Shown here piece by piece: positions 49,860 through 60,240 of a stretch of DNA of 64,000 nucleotides. The position numbers were made by a program, and so were the translations under genes. The notes beneath the pieces are model-generated. The model saw only the letters and a program-made list of their open reading frames with translations. It ran no database searches and had not been told where the DNA came from. The stretch is from Larus michahellis (taxonomy: Eukaryota; Chordata; Aves; Charadriiformes; Laridae): contig NC_133897.1 of NCBI RefSeq assembly GCF_964199755.1, positions 134,916,125 to 134,980,124 on the forward strand, in the 5' to 3' direction. The stretch's first letter is position 1, and the number at the start of each line of letters is the position of its first letter.

Positions 49860-50040
49860 TGCCCCTTTTCTTCATGTTTTTTTCTCTCCCTGAACACTTC
49901 TTTTCTCTCCCTTTAACACACCTGGGTCCCCCCCAGTTTCTCCTTTCCTCTCGCTTTCTTCCCTTTCCCCACACTTTCTGCTCTCCTCTGTTTTCTCTTT
50001 CAACGCGTCTGTACCTCCTGCTCCCTAAAGATCTGTTCCC
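49860..50040. other. Pyrimidine-rich strand bias
   Basis: Most bases on the plus strand are C or T over about 180 bp. It produces the leucine/phenylalanine/serine-rich part of the 182-codon frame at 49775-50323, which I do not accept as a gene. Confidence 0.6.
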
Positions 50041-52594
50041 AACCCTTCAGTGCCGGTTCTGCCGTGTATCATGGCTGCGTGTGGAGGCTTGCTGTAATCT
50101 ATGCCAGGAATGCGTGGCCTTGGTATGGCAGGAATGCACGGAAGCCATCGGCTGTGATGTAAATGTCTTTCAATCACCTTCTCTCTGCAGAATGTCTTTT
50201 TTAGTCCCAGCCCCTGTGCAATGCTGCTGGTGCTCTTCTGCCTTCGCCGTTTCCATGGTAGCCGATCCCATCCTTTCAAGACTTTCTCATCGGTGGCCTA
50301 AACAAAATCTAGAACTGTCATAATTAAAATGGAAGGCAGTTTACAATATTTTTGAGGACTGACTGGGTGGTGTTACATGATAAAAGTACTTTGCAGCTAA
50401 AAGTGGGTAAGTAATTAAGCACCATTATCTTAAATTATGATACTTTCAGAGGTTTTCTGTGGAACATGTCCTGAATATAGTAAAATTGCAATGTTAAATA
50501 CAGTTAATGACACTGTTCCAGCAGTACAGAACGTAATGGTTTAATTAACCCAGAGTTTCTGCAGCCTGATTTTAACTAAATTCCCCCCACCTCCCCCACC
50601 TTCCTTAAAAGAACTCCCAGTTCAGGCATTTCAGCTATGTGCCCTTGGAATCAGACCCGGACTTGGATTCTGACCGAAATCCCACACTGGAACCTGTAGC
50701 TCCAATGGCTGATCCAAAATCCAGACCTAAATGCTTTCAACCTTTGGCCTAATTGTAGGTCAGATTCAACATTTTCACAGGCTGCAGTTTTCAGCATAAT
50801 ACCCGATTTCCTCTCGTTTCCCCCCTTCCCCTCCCCACAAATGTATTTGAATGGTAACTGCGAGGTGTTCAGGAGATGGAAAATTTTTAAACCTAGGTAA
50901 GTAAGTGTGGACTAAGAACTTTAAGTGTAGGCAGCCATTCTCAAAAACCTTGGTCAAGATCCGTCTTCTGTGGTCCAATACAGTGTCTCTCTGCCGAGCC
51001 GCTACTCAGTGAACCGCATTTTGGAAATACAAGAAAGACACATCCCCTCTCTCAAATTCATGTATTGATCTCAAAGGAATTCAGGTACTGTCACAGATGA
51101 CCATACAAATCATTATTGTGAAAGATAACACCTGGAATTCTACTCTTTGACTATATTCTGTATTTTCTTCCTATTTGGATAAATCAGCACAAAAAAAAGA
51201 CGAGTTCAAAACCTACAGCTTAAAGACTATAACTCACCTCTCTGTCATTTATTGCTCTTTCTTTAATTAACATTGAAGCCACTTATGAAAGTAAAACCTA
51301 GTCCTTGTCTAAATGTATGTGCCTCAATTTCCACAGAGCTGTCTGATTCATCAGCAAAGACCCGGAGGAAGACATATGAAAGCTCAGGCAAGTGAGCAAA
51401 CGCACATTTCCAACACACGGTGTGTTTTATTCCGTCTAACAATCCAGACGTTTGTACATCAAGTCCAGAAATCCTCATACCACACCGTCCCAGTAAATCA
51501 CAGCCCTCAACAGGACTCCTTGCTCTGCTGAGCTGAGAATCAGCTTCAGCTGTAGGGCCAGTCTTTTTCACAAACTTACCACGGACATTTACATCAAGAG
51601 TTCATAACCCAGCTGACACCAGATTTCTTCCTCTACGATGACAGCATTATGTTGGTTTCCATGAATTACGAAGAGCCATCAGAAATCCCTGTGTACAGTC
51701 ATTTTCTCTCCTCTTCAGTTCCCACACCCTGTGTTTAAATCACTGTCCCGATACTGGAGCGGGTGAGTATAGATTTGAAATTAGAATACAGTTGCCTAAA
51801 CCAGCATCAGCAGTATGCAGAAAACTGGACCAAAAGAAAATTGTGACGTGACACAGGCGATTCGGTGTAAGACAAACTGCAAGAGAGATGGCTTCCACAG
51901 CTACCGTGAGCTAAACTCGCTGCTTGAACAAACGCAGCCAAAAGAAAAAGCCTGAGTTACTGGAGTAAGTGGCTGAAGTGTGGGGGCAAATGGCTGTGTG
52001 TGTGGAAAAGCAGAGGAAGTTGAATTTGGTAGATTGCAGAGTGGGTGGGCAGTGGAGGATAAAAGACAATTAAAAAAATAGTAGAAGCACACAAAAAATA
52101 GAGCCAAAACCATTTCAAGGGTGAGAAGGAAAATCCTGTTCTTTTCCATCACTGAAAAAAAAATTCAAAAGCTTCCTCTTGGAGAAATGGCACTCCATAT
52201 GCCACCAGTTTGCACCTAAAATCTCCCAGATAACCAGTCCCAAGTGACAGTGAAAAACATTAGCTGAAACAAACAAACACATGATGAAATTTAGATTATC
52301 AGATTAAAAAAGAGCTGTCTGTTCCCTGGTTTGGGTTTTTTTTTCTTTTTCTTTTTTTTTTCCCCTCTCTTTCTAGCAAAGAAAAGGAAGAAACAGGAGA
52401 TATTTCAACAAATTCTGTTACCAGCTTCATTTTTGCTATTGGTTTTACGGGGGTGAGTGATTTGTTCAGCTGTTACAGTGATGGTCACAGCATGAACTGC
52501 TTAGATAGGTGAAGGTTTTGCTTTTTTCTCTGAGCCTAAAAGCCATTGACATTATAGACAGATTTTCTTAAAGATGTGTTTGGAAATGATCTTT

Positions 52595-52616
52595 ACCTCC
52601 TACAATAGTAGGAGGT
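52595..52616. repeat. 9-bp perfect hairpin with AATA loop
   Basis: ACCTCCTAC, AATA, GTAGGAGGT. Short enough to be chance; no transcript context is known. Confidence 0.7.
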
Positions 52617-54920
52617 GTAATGTCTCTTATTTTGCAGCTTGTGTGTCCAGTAGGAAAAACAAGAGATGGATACTGTAGATGGCTCAGCTAGAGCACGCTG
52701 CCATGCACAGCTTCTTGCTCAGACTTAACGTAATTTCTGTTTTTTCCTGTTTCTGTGAATATTAAATGAGAGAATGAGAAGACTACTTCATTTGAAAGGC
52801 TTATTTAATTTCCCTTCTCTTCATTTGCTTTGTTTACTGAATTACATTTCCATAGGAGAATGGGATGTAGAATCTCCCCTGACTAAATGGTTCAAATGAG
52901 CTATGAGTAAAACCCTTTCGATATAATTCACAACCATGTTTTATTAATAACAACTAACCAAGAATGTTACTGTAGCTCAACATGCAGTGAATTTCTCCAG
53001 GTTTTTGTCATTGCATCTACATTACTGTCAGAATCTTTTAATATTGTGTAACTGCATCTTAATAGAGCTTTTAATAGCTATGTAATCTGCCATTAAAAGT
53101 TAACAACTACTTCAAGACTTTTAATCAAACATTTGTAAAGAAGCGTTTACTCCTTTTAACGTCAGCACTCAGTTGTATTACTGATTTTTTAAATGTACAT
53201 CTGTATCTGAAAGGCAAGTCGTAGTCATGTGTCAGGAAATTTCTGCCTTCAAACGGAATCCCTCCTTTTGGAACACAAATGGAAAAGATTCCGCATCCTT
53301 TGCGTTCCTCACTGCTTTTCTGATCGGAAAGTAAGGTGAGGACTATATATATATTTTAAGTAAAGAAAGGACTAGATACACTAAAAAGCAATGATAACAG
53401 ATGAGTTTTTTCTTCAGCCTTTGGCACCTCAACATCATTAATTTCCTGTTTTTCTGTGTACACCATACATACTGTTTTAACAGATAAACGGAGTTGCCCA
53501 AGAAACCAGACCTCAAATTCCAAGTGGAGAGCTCGCTGTCTACTGGCATCTGTGGGCAAACACACAGCTGTGCCAGGAGAAACTACTTTGCCTGGGAGCA
53601 GAATTCCTTGCACTTAAGCAGGGTAAAATTTTCCGTGCTAGAGCAAATCTTGGAGCATTAAGTTGCATTGTGTCTCCATGTGGTTTTTTTTTTCCCCTTA
53701 GGCATAGCAGATGCATTCCCGTGTAAACCCATTTGTAAGTTTACAACTGATATAAACCACTGGTAAAAAGATCTCAGGGCAGAAATGTCCATCTGCTTTC
53801 AGACATCATAGAAAAACATGTTGTGTTTGTACGCACATGTTGAATTTGGGGATTTACGAACGTCGCTGGGCAGGGAAAGTTGTCATATTTCTCAGCTGAT
53901 TATGAAAACATTTTTTTTGTTATATTTCTGGGAAAACCCTTTGCTTGTTGCCGTTAAGATTTATATATGCCCGATGTACGTTATCACATTCACAGAACTT
54001 AAAAAATATTTCACGTCAAATTTACTTTCATTATTGAACATGTTACACAACGTGTAACACAAAATGTCAGAGAAGAGCTGTCTCAGTGAACTTGACTTTA
54101 AAATTTTCTGGCATTATAGTTATTTTCATTTATTTTTCTTGAGAACACATGTTTCTCTACTTGAGCAGCCAAAAATTTTCTTTAGGGAGCGGGTTACCAC
54201 GTAGAAAATACAAATTCTTAAAATTAAGGTTCATGCTGGTAGAATTATTTTAAAGAATAAGACAGTACCAATTACTGCCTAAAAATATGTTTTCATTCAA
54301 CAGGAATTACTAGGAACGCTTGCTCCCTTTTTCAACTAAACATTAGGATTTCAGGACAGTTGGCTAGTAATCTGAACAGGAATCACAGAAAATAAAATTC
54401 TTGGCTGATTTACTTCTGCAGCAAATGTGGTGGCTTTCAGACAGTTGTAATGGTGAATCTTCTCTGTGTAGAACATTGGTTCCCAAACTTCATGTTAATT
54501 TTGAACTTACGAAGACCTTGAGAAAGCGGGAAGTCTAAAAAAGCTGTCGATTCACTTCCAGGACCAGCTGTTAATGGACCAGTCACTCACTGATTAAAAC
54601 AAGATTGATTAAACTTTCCTTGTAGTAGGAGTATAATTTAAGACACTAAATTTATAAAGATAAAAAAATCCTGTATCAGAAGATAAAGGAAGACACATAA
54701 GGAAGCTTTTTTTTTTAAAAAAAACCTTTAAATTGTTTCCCAGAATCATTTGATTGAAAGCAGTAACTCACAATGATTTCAAAGGGCCCAGGACTTCACC
54801 CATTTTCCTGCTTCACTCCTCGTTTACTGAATTTGTTAAAAAAACTGTTTCCCAAGAGTGAACAAAGTAATTCACAAACAGAAAAAATGAGACTGAAACT
54901 CTATTAATAACCAACTTATT

Positions 54921-54926
54921 TTTATT
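54921..54926 (-). terminator. JPH1: Distal poly(A) signal AATAAA of JPH1
   Basis: TTTATT on the plus strand reads AATAAA on the minus strand. It is the last hexamer before the sequence changes to ordinary intergenic DNA and is the best candidate for the gene's end. Cleavage would be expected roughly 15-25 nt further left. Confidence 0.4.
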
Positions 54927-56238
54927 AGAGCAAATACAGTTGTGAAAACTGTACATTGTACATTTTGGGTCAAGAATTATAAATAGAGAAACTCATAGAT
55001 AAAGAGTTCATTCTTTGACAGCAAGAAACTTTAAATAGACAAAATGACATTATTAAGTACATTGGCAGGCTTCATTGTGCTGTCCAAAATGTAGTGTACA
55101 GTATAACAACCAATTATAAATAGCCTTTCATGTAAAATACAGCTGTGCACATTTTAGAAAAATACCAACGATTTGTTTGAGCTTTGTTTTAAAAAAGCTT
55201 ATAAATCATACATATTTATAAATGGTACTAACATGCTTACTGAAATTTATAAACATTTTCATAAGCTTTGTTACCCATTATTTCCAGAGCATAAAGTATT
55301 TTAAATAAACATTTAATAGGAATTAAATACGTCAGTTACAAAATTACCTCTCCACGTAAGGAGACAGGGGGTGATTTCACTGTTGGATGGAACACTTCGT
55401 CCATTATGTCAAGGCTTACGCAGTAACTTTTAAAATTTTGTTCTTATTTAAAAATCACTTTCCTAAATTTAAAACACAATTTAAACTTTTTTTTTTTTTT
55501 TTTATCTTTTTAAAAATAAATATACACGTTTTTATTTTCATTTGCTCTCTTTCTGCTTTCTTCTTTATCCACACTGGTCAAAACACAGGATTCTCAACAC
55601 ACTTCTGTAAAAAACACCATGGTGTTACTGCCCTGCTGGGAGCTGCTTCGCTGCACAATATTCAGTCCACACCTACGGTACTTTAATATGCGGCATCAAA
55701 AGATAGCTAATGTACTTTTGCAAGAATGTCGCCCATTACACCATGCAAACACTTAGAAAGTTTACAAACAGGTTCAAAAAGGATAATCGTATGAAAGATT
55801 TTCTAACAGAGATAAAATAAACCCTAATACAAAGCCCTTTGCTTTCTGTAGCTTGAAATTAAAATATTTACTTGCCAAATGATCACACCACGTATTTTCA
55901 GTAAAAAAGCATGCTTTTGATTAATATAGGGTACAATAATTACAGTATAATGGCACGTAAAAAGAAACATGATCACATCATACGAACAAAGGGCTGTGAA
56001 ACTACTTAAGACAAACTTTCCAGATGAAAAAATTTGAGGCTTTTTAAATGCTGAGGTAAAATTATAAATGGACTTTAAAGACACTGAAGGCATCAAATCG
56101 ATAAACAATCACTTAACATTTCTAAACGCTCTACCTGAATGTATTCAACACAAATCTAGTATTTTAAAATTCTGATAATTTATTATGAGCATTAGCTAGC
56201 TTAACTGTCATTGGCATTAATGTGCACTCAGACAAGAC

Positions 56239-56244
56239 TTTATT
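56239..56244 (-). terminator. JPH1: Possible proximal poly(A) signal AATAAA
   Basis: A minus-strand AATAAA about 1.26 kb after the stop codon; another lies at 56453-56458. Either could give a shorter 3' UTR. Hexamers occur by chance in AT-rich DNA, so use is not shown. Confidence 0.25.
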
Positions 56245-57484
56245 TTAACTGCTGGCAAAATACCTCAGTGTTGAAACATAATAATTCAAATCACCAATTA
56301 CCACAGCACCAGAATTAAAAAAAAAAAAAAAAGAAAAAAGAAAAAGAAAAAAAAAGTCAACATGCAAACCCTGTACCTCATCTTTCTTGACTTATCCTGA
56401 TATTCCACCTCCCGTTTAGGATGTGCTGATACCAACTTAAGATTGTTATTCTTTTATTATGAAAAGTTTTGCTTGCTGTTGGCTTAAGCATTTGAGCACT
56501 TTTAGGAAGATACCAACATCTTAAAATTTTGCAGTCCTGGTATATTACTTACTAAACCTTAAAGCAAAATGGCTCTTTGGGCTTAGGAAAATGAATTTAA
56601 GAATTTTATCTTCGGATTAGAAAAAGAGATTTCGCTTTCCGCTTCTGCCGCTAGGCAGAACCGGTAGCTTTCTCCCGGCTGGACTAGACACTATGTTACG
56701 GCTATACATCAAATTTCATAAACAACGAATGAACAGAATCATGCACAGGCAAATGAAATTCGATCTCCCAGAACACTGCAGGAGATGTTAAAAGCAGCAG
56801 GTAATGGAATAAGACTGGTGACTGATGCTGCTAACTATTTCTTCTAATGAGATAGGAGTGAACGCTGGAATCACTTCCACAGCAACAGAATCCTCTGACC
56901 ACATTCCTCTGGCAGTCGTTTTCCCATCTCCCCACTAAAAACATCAGACGGTAAAATAGTAAGGCAGCTGTTAGCTTCCATCAACAAAAAGTGCAGCTCC
57001 GTACATTTCCAGTTTAGTCACACTCTGCTGGAACAGATGGAGAAGCCAACGCACTTCACTGGCGGGGCTGCTTCAGCAGATTATTTTGTTTGTTTTCCAA
57101 CATGGCTGCTTGCTTCAGCTTTCAGAGGACCCCAAAGCCACGAGCCATCAGCAGAGAAACTGATCTGGGCCCCTGGCTGAATTTTCCAAGTTTCATCTCT
57201 CTCGCGTCCCATCCTAATTCCAAGCCTCCTTCCCTGTGTCTGAGTATGACAGGTGCCATTTAAAAGGCTGATGACACAACTGCAGAGAACTGTGGGCTAA
57301 CACCACTAGTTGTCATGACTTCACTGAAGGGTCAAAACAGTTACATTATTAAATAACTATGTTGAATCACATTCAGGCATAGCTAAAATTAAAGTAGGGA
57401 ACATTAAAAGTATGCAAAGAAATTAAATCTTTTATCGTTTGAGGTGGGGCCGATACGGTGATTTTTATAGGAAAACAAGACCTT

Positions 57485-57495
57485 TCTTACCTTTT
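57485..57495 (-). promoter_or_regulatory. JPH1: Strong 5' splice donor just after the JPH1 stop codon
   Basis: Read on the minus strand, AAAAG is followed by GTAAGA, with the exon boundary at 57491/57490, 15 nt after the TGA. This is a near-consensus vertebrate donor. If used, the coding exon would be only 96 nt (57491-57586) and the 3' UTR would continue in a separate downstream exon. The stop would still be less than 50 nt before the junction, so nonsense-mediated decay would not be expected. Use of the site is inferred; I could not pick one matching acceptor with confidence. Confidence 0.5.
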
Positions 57496-57505
57496 CTAAT
57501 TCCAA

Positions 57506-57586
57506 TCAAGTTAGAAAATGGACAAAAAGAATGGCTAAACCAATATTCAACAGCATTACCAGGGCGATCATGACTGAGTTAGGGCC
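57506..57586 (-). CDS. JPH1: Terminal coding exon of a junctophilin, probably JPH1 (C-terminal membrane anchor)
   Basis: On the minus strand a T-rich tract ending TTTTCAG (57587-57593) is followed by an open frame of 26 codons and TGA. The peptide starts GPNSVMIALVM and ends AILFVHFLT, a single membrane-spanning segment with almost no charge that runs to the C-terminus. Junctophilins are known to tie the plasma membrane (through N-terminal MORN repeats) to the endoplasmic or sarcoplasmic reticulum through exactly such a C-terminal anchor, and from memory the JPH1 tail is the closest of the four paralogues. JPH2, JPH3 or JPH4 cannot be excluded without alignment. The frame is phase 0 if GGC is the first full codon. 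The rest of the gene (MORN, linker and divergent region) is not in the window; it should lie to the right. The exon call rests on the acceptor, the stop and the recognised tail together. Confidence 0.82.
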   Translation of the reverse strand, partial: GPNSVMIALVMLLNIGLAILFVHFLT

Positions 57587-57876
57587 CTGAAAATAAAATA
57601 AAGATATCAGAATTAATGCAACCTTCGTCACAGTGCACAGCAATGAACATGACCCGACTTTAGCTATTTCTACCTGTTTTGACCTCGCTCTGAAAGATTA
57701 CCCGAATATTAAAGATACAGACTCTGCTCCTGAAACATCGCCATTACCCGTCGCGCTCAGGTGGGCTAAATATCATCGGCGTGAAAATGAGCTGGATAAA
57801 TACAGGCGAGAGTGTATTATTACACCGTTCTTAATCACACTGAGATTAAACCATCTGACAAATATGACTGCATAAA

Positions 57877-57926
57877 CAAATGAAAACAAACCCATCAAAA
57901 CCAAATGAAAACAAACCCATCAACAC
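57877..57926. repeat. 25-bp tandem repeat in the presumed intron
   Basis: CAAATGAAAACAAACCCATC with five more bases occurs at 57877 and again at 57902, almost perfect, two copies. Confidence 0.9.
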
Positions 57927-58635
57927 AAAACCACTTATCAGCTTAAAATAAAGCTAAACAAAGAACTTGAACTACTTTAGAAAAGCTGGAGCACCGCTCC
58001 TCATCCTTACAGCAGGTTCCTTCCCCGATTCCAACCCATTTCAATACAGAAAAAGGGTTTTGCATGACAACGTGCTGTATGAAAAGAATTCCCTGTCTTG
58101 GACAACCAAAGGGAAAAAAAATGGTACTTACCACTGCACTAACGAACCTAGCAATGTTTCCGTTACAGATTAAAAACAATTTTACACCTGCAGAACTACA
58201 AACTTGCTTTGAATTACTCTGACGCTTAGTGGTCACAAAACCTTATTTTATAGACCTATTTAGTGAAGAAATGAAAAGTCAAAATAGTCCTTCCCTTCCT
58301 CGCAAGAGCTAAACTTGGTTAGAAAACAGTATTATTATGTAATTTTAGTCTCTCTCTGAAGCCAGAGAACAAAGCTTTAATTCTTTTCATCAGTTCCGGA
58401 AAAAAATATTTTTGAACATGGATGCTTTCTGATGAGCAACTTAAAATAATGTCCTGAACAGAAGGAAATTCTCAAGTCTTCTGTTCTCTTAACGTTATTT
58501 GGTTTACTACAATATATTTTCAGAGATTTGTATATACTTATATATTAAGGTTGCACGTTTACTGTAAGTAGAAACAGAAAAACTCTTCACTCAGAGAACA
58601 GTTCCCTAAATCACAAAAATACCTGCCAAAACATC

Positions 58636-58718
58636 TCTGCAGAAAACTATCTTCTGAGCTACAGAAGGATCACTGGCTTGCATAAGAAGGTGTATATTTC
58701 ATTAGATATGACATAATT
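58636..58718. repeat. 83-bp direct repeat, copy 1
   Basis: Starts TCTGCAGAAAACTATC and ends GATATGACATAATT. It is identical over 83 bp to 59021-59103, with unrelated sequence on the left sides. Confidence 0.95.
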
Positions 58719-59020
58719 TTTTTTCACTTTCTACATGAGACACGCCTTGCAGAAGTTCATTATGTTTCATGACAATGCTAACGTTAGCTATATAATTTCT
58801 GGAATGCTAAAGTGTAAGAACTTGCTATTATTAATTTGCTGCAGCAGTGTAACTGGGGAGCTATTGAATAGTACTTGTGTCATTATTATATCACACACCC
58901 TCATCCTGAAACAGTCTCTTTAAACACTTTCTATACCAGAACACACGTTTACACAGTAGTTAAGACAGCAGGCCAGATGCGGACTGTGAAGTTCTTGAAT
59001 AAGTCACAAAATATGTTATG

Positions 59021-59103
59021 TCTGCAGAAAACTATCTTCTGAGCTACAGAAGGATCACTGGCTTGCATAAGAAGGTGTATATTTCATTAGATATGACATA
59101 ATT
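59021..59103. repeat. 83-bp direct repeat, copy 2
   Basis: Identical to 58636-58718, displaced by exactly 385 bp. Its right end enters a second, shorter tandem repeat (59085-59150). Confidence 0.95.
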
Positions 59104-59150
59104 GACTCCTTAAATCATTCATTAGATATGACATAAATGACTCCTTAAAT
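59085..59150. repeat. 35-bp period tandem repeat at the end of copy 2
   Basis: CATTAGATATGACATAATTG through CTCCTTAAAT (59085-59115), spacer CATT, then the same 31 bp with one T to A change (59120-59150). Confidence 0.92.
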
Positions 59151-60052
59151 CTCTGGGGAGTCTAAACCCAATCAGCACCGCTATCCATACAGGCCATGAA
59201 TTTCCCTTTCCATCTATTGAGAGGCATCTGTTCACGCGCTGGGGAACTTACTGTTCAAGTTCAAATAATGACTGAGACTACCAGGACGCAAGGCGAACAT
59301 TGCCATAGGGGTAACGGTATTGGCAGACACATTCACATTTTGCTTAATGGCAGAATGTCTAAAATATTCACTAGGAAATTGAAGACTAGGTTTAAGGTCA
59401 CCTTAGTCAAAGGGATTTTGAATACCAAGTTCCCACTCACCAGGGGTATGTTTTAACCATCGGGCCACAGAACAGAAGTGGAACCATGTTCCTTCCTTAC
59501 TGGAAGTGAGACTCTACGTGCCAAAGAATATGAGACACTTGGTGACAGAGAAGAGGCATAAAAGGAAAGTGTGACTCCAGGTATGGTTATGCTTCTGACC
59601 ACAGCACTGTAAGCAGCCTCACTGTAGCAGTGTTTAATTCAAGGTTAATTTCTCCCTTCTCTTTCTGGCACAGTCAAAACTGTGCTAGCTTGGGTACTTC
59701 TGTGTTTTTCTACTGCGAAGGAAATCCAAGTTCCCACCAGGATTCCCACCAAAGGCATTTGGCAATTGTGAGATTTATGCAAGAAAGCCATATCGGAAGA
59801 CCTTCCGCAGTAACACACGATTTACTTGAAACAACAGCTACTTTGAGAATCTCTCAGTTTTGCTGTCTTGGAATGTCATTGTCAACACCCTTAGAGTGAA
59901 CCTTCCATTTAATGACTTCTTTTGCAAAAAAATCCCAGAATCTCACAACAAACAAGAATAGTACCTACATGCTAATGTTACATATCTCTCAACAGGAAAT
60001 GTGATTACACTATTAATTTCCACTAAGATACGGATTTAGCATCTTTCTTGCT

Positions 60053-60240
60053 GGCAGTGAGACACTGGAACAGGTTGCCCTGAGAACCTGTGGATGCCCC
60101 ATCATGGGAAGTGCTGAAAGTCAGGTTGGATGGGGCTTTGAGCAACCTCAACAAGTGAAAGATGTCCCTGCCCATGGCAGGGGGGATGGACTAGAGGGCC
60201 TGTAGAAGTCCCTTCCAACCAAAACCATTCTGTGATTCTA
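60053..60240 (+). mobile_element. CR1 LINE 3' fragment, diverged
   Basis: GTGAGACACTGGAACAGGTT through CCCTGCCCATGGCAGGGGGG and ending CATTCTGTGATTCTA. More mismatches than the other copies (for example CATCATGGGAAGTGCTGAAA), so likely older or less constrained. Lies in the presumed intron, opposite to the gene. Confidence 0.92.

Larger units (their letters stand above)
47199..54899. other. Intergenic, downstream of the presumed JPH1 end
   Basis: Single-copy-looking sequence with an A-run near 47589-47603, (GT)n near 47877-47890, the pyrimidine-rich bias at 49860 and a T/C tract at about 52330-52378. A GGTTCCCAAACTTCATG near 54479 recalls the tip of old hAT transposons but is too short to call. 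Confidence 0.5.
54900..57505 (-). other. JPH1: Presumed 3' untranslated region of JPH1
   Basis: The stretch downstream of the stop is AT-rich, has no long conserved-looking frame and contains no recognisable repeat except A- and T-tracts (T-run near 55489-55503, A-rich 56317-56355). Minus-strand AATAAA hexamers lie at 54921-54926, 56239-56244 and 56453-56458. The most distal would place the mRNA end near 54900 and give a UTR of about 2.6 kb if unspliced. The downstream donor at 57490 means some of this may be intron. Extent is inference. Confidence 0.5.

Noticed and set aside
49775..50323. 182-residue open frame on the plus strand
   Set aside because: Its length follows from the pyrimidine-rich bias that lacks stop codons; composition is L/F/S/P with no motif.
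54470..54540. GGTTCCCAAACTTCATG as the end of an old hAT transposon
   Set aside because: Only about 17 bp resemble the known tip, no second end or target duplication was found.
1..54899. Bacterial-type systems, CRISPR arrays, tRNA or rRNA genes
   Set aside because: No spaced direct-repeat array, no cloverleaf and no operon-like gene order; base composition and repeats are vertebrate.
57943..58236. 97-residue frame on the minus strand upstream of the JPH1 exon, as a possible earlier exon
   Set aside because: The sequence does not resemble any junctophilin region and no clear splice sites bound it in frame.
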